Source of the DNA: Plumapathes pennacea
Taxonomy: Eukaryota > Cnidaria > Anthozoa > Antipatharia > Myriopathidae
Assembly: GCA_964036295.1 (NCBI GenBank)
Contig: OZ038467.1
Location: 13,403,170 to 13,467,169, forward strand
Length of the DNA: 64,000 nucleotides
Direction: 5' to 3'
The position numbers and the translations under genes are program-made. Within the stretch, counting starts at the first letter, position 1. Every line of letters begins with the position of its first letter. The notes beneath the pieces are model-generated. The model did not search any database. It was not told where the DNA came from and saw only the letters and a list, made by a program, of their open reading frames with translations. This document shows positions 56,105-64,000 of the stretch, one piece after another.

Positions 56105-56434
56105 GAGCCGTTTTCACATGACTTTCGAAAGTATTCGAGTAGTTGCTTAGGTTTTGCGTTTGCCACGCCATCCGATTGGTCCTCACAAGTTTAGCAACAT
56201 TCTTTGCCAATTAAGAGCAAGATTAAAAGCTGATTGGGACATTCTCGCGCAAGAAACGTACACTGGAAGTGGTAATGTTGTTCCCTCGTACTTCCGATTG
56301 GTTTCTTCTTCAAAGTAAAACCAAACGCGGATTACTTTAGATTCTGATTGGTTGAGAGTGCTTTTTACAGCTTCTGTGATTGGCGGTGTACTTACTTTAG
56401 TTTTGGTTTTAGGCAGTCATCCGAAAGCGGTTCT
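56105..56434. mobile_element. Foldback MITE, second copy of the 9262-9577 family
   Basis: GAGCCGTTTTCACATGACTTTCGAAA at the left is answered by GGCAGTCATCCGAAAGCGGTTCT at the right (arms given in part). Inner CCGATTGG/CCAATTAAG-type segments match the copy at 9262-9577. Confidence 0.7.
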
Positions 56435-56700
56435 AGTATGCAACCATGAACACGATATTTTACTTGTGTTGTTGTTGTTGTTGTTGTTGTTTTTCGGAGA
56501 TGGGTACAACAACATTTGTGAGAGATTTATAATGGCAATAGGACTGAGTGGAGTCCGATTCGGTCTACATACGAGTGATTACGAAATCGGACGACCGCGC
56601 CCTATTGCAAACAAATTGTCCAATTAATGATGGGGGTTTATGAACCAATCACATTCGAGGAAATTGTAATATTTATTATTTCTCTGTGTATGTCCTGCAG

Positions 56701-63951
<7,251 letters not shown>

Positions 63952-64000
63952 GTGTGTAGCCTCTTTAAACCTTCGTGGAACGTCTGACACAGTTGTGTGT

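Larger units (their letters stand above)
19058..56700 (+). other. Giant 37.6-kb TAF2 intron filled by mobile and satellite DNA
   Basis: The donor GG|GTGAGT at 19058 and acceptor CCTGCAG|C at 56700 join a split Gly codon and keep the TAF2 frame. Inside lie the BEN-carrying transposon, two blocks of 196-bp satellite, the Polinton and a foldback MITE. Other TAF2 introns in the window range from about 90 bp to 1.1 kb. Confidence 0.85.

Overview
This window looks like nuclear DNA of an invertebrate animal, most likely a cnidarian such as a coral (an inference from gene structure and repeat style). Its genes have many short exons with GT-AG introns, at least two U12-type introns, abundant short foldback transposons, and two recognisable conserved metazoan genes. 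The left part (1-8844) holds most of LMBRD1, the lysosomal cobalamin exporter accessory protein; 14 exons are present and only the 5' end is missing. A five-exon gene for a small secreted, furin-site-bearing, twice-repeated EGF-like protein follows (10514-13745); I do not recognise its family. From about 15126 to the right edge runs TAF2, the TFIID subunit; 22 exons are visible and the 3' end lies outside.

The striking feature is a 37.6-kb intron inside TAF2 (19058-56700). It contains, in order: (i) a 3.97-kb DNA transposon-like element (19209-23179) with long inverted ends built from AAGATTCTT-type palindromes, carrying a spliced BEN-domain gene on the minus strand; (ii) a 196-bp tandem satellite (about 32 copies left, about 41 copies right, 23675-55936); and (iii) a complete 17.9-kb Polinton/Maverick (adinto-like virus) element inserted into one satellite monomer (29883-47802), with AGT...ACT inverted ends and a perfect 6-bp target duplication CATTAC.

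The Polinton has a compact, virus-like layout. Its minus-strand block (40.2 to 31.2 kb) encodes virion components: a large conserved core protein, a penton-like minor capsid protein, a basic/amphipathic minor protein, the double-jelly-roll major capsid protein, another minor virion protein overlapping an adenain-type protease, two related fibre proteins, a small fibre-like protein and a small two-helix membrane protein. Its plus-strand block (40.3 to 47.4 kb) encodes the genome-packaging ATPase, two small CxxC proteins, a phospholipase A2-like reading frame, a chromodomain integrase, a zinc-finger protein, a protein-primed DNA polymerase B and a coiled-coil protein. Nearly every start codon is embedded in a TATATATG-like motif, often with TGTAAC 10-25 nt upstream, which looks like a dedicated viral promoter. 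Three frames lack both this motif and an ATG (protease, integrase) or are cut off by an in-frame TGA (phospholipase-like), so they are either expressed through recoding or are early decay.

The remaining non-coding sequence is introns and spacers with short inverted-repeat transposons (TTAA, TAA and 10-bp target duplications), minisatellites and microsatellites.
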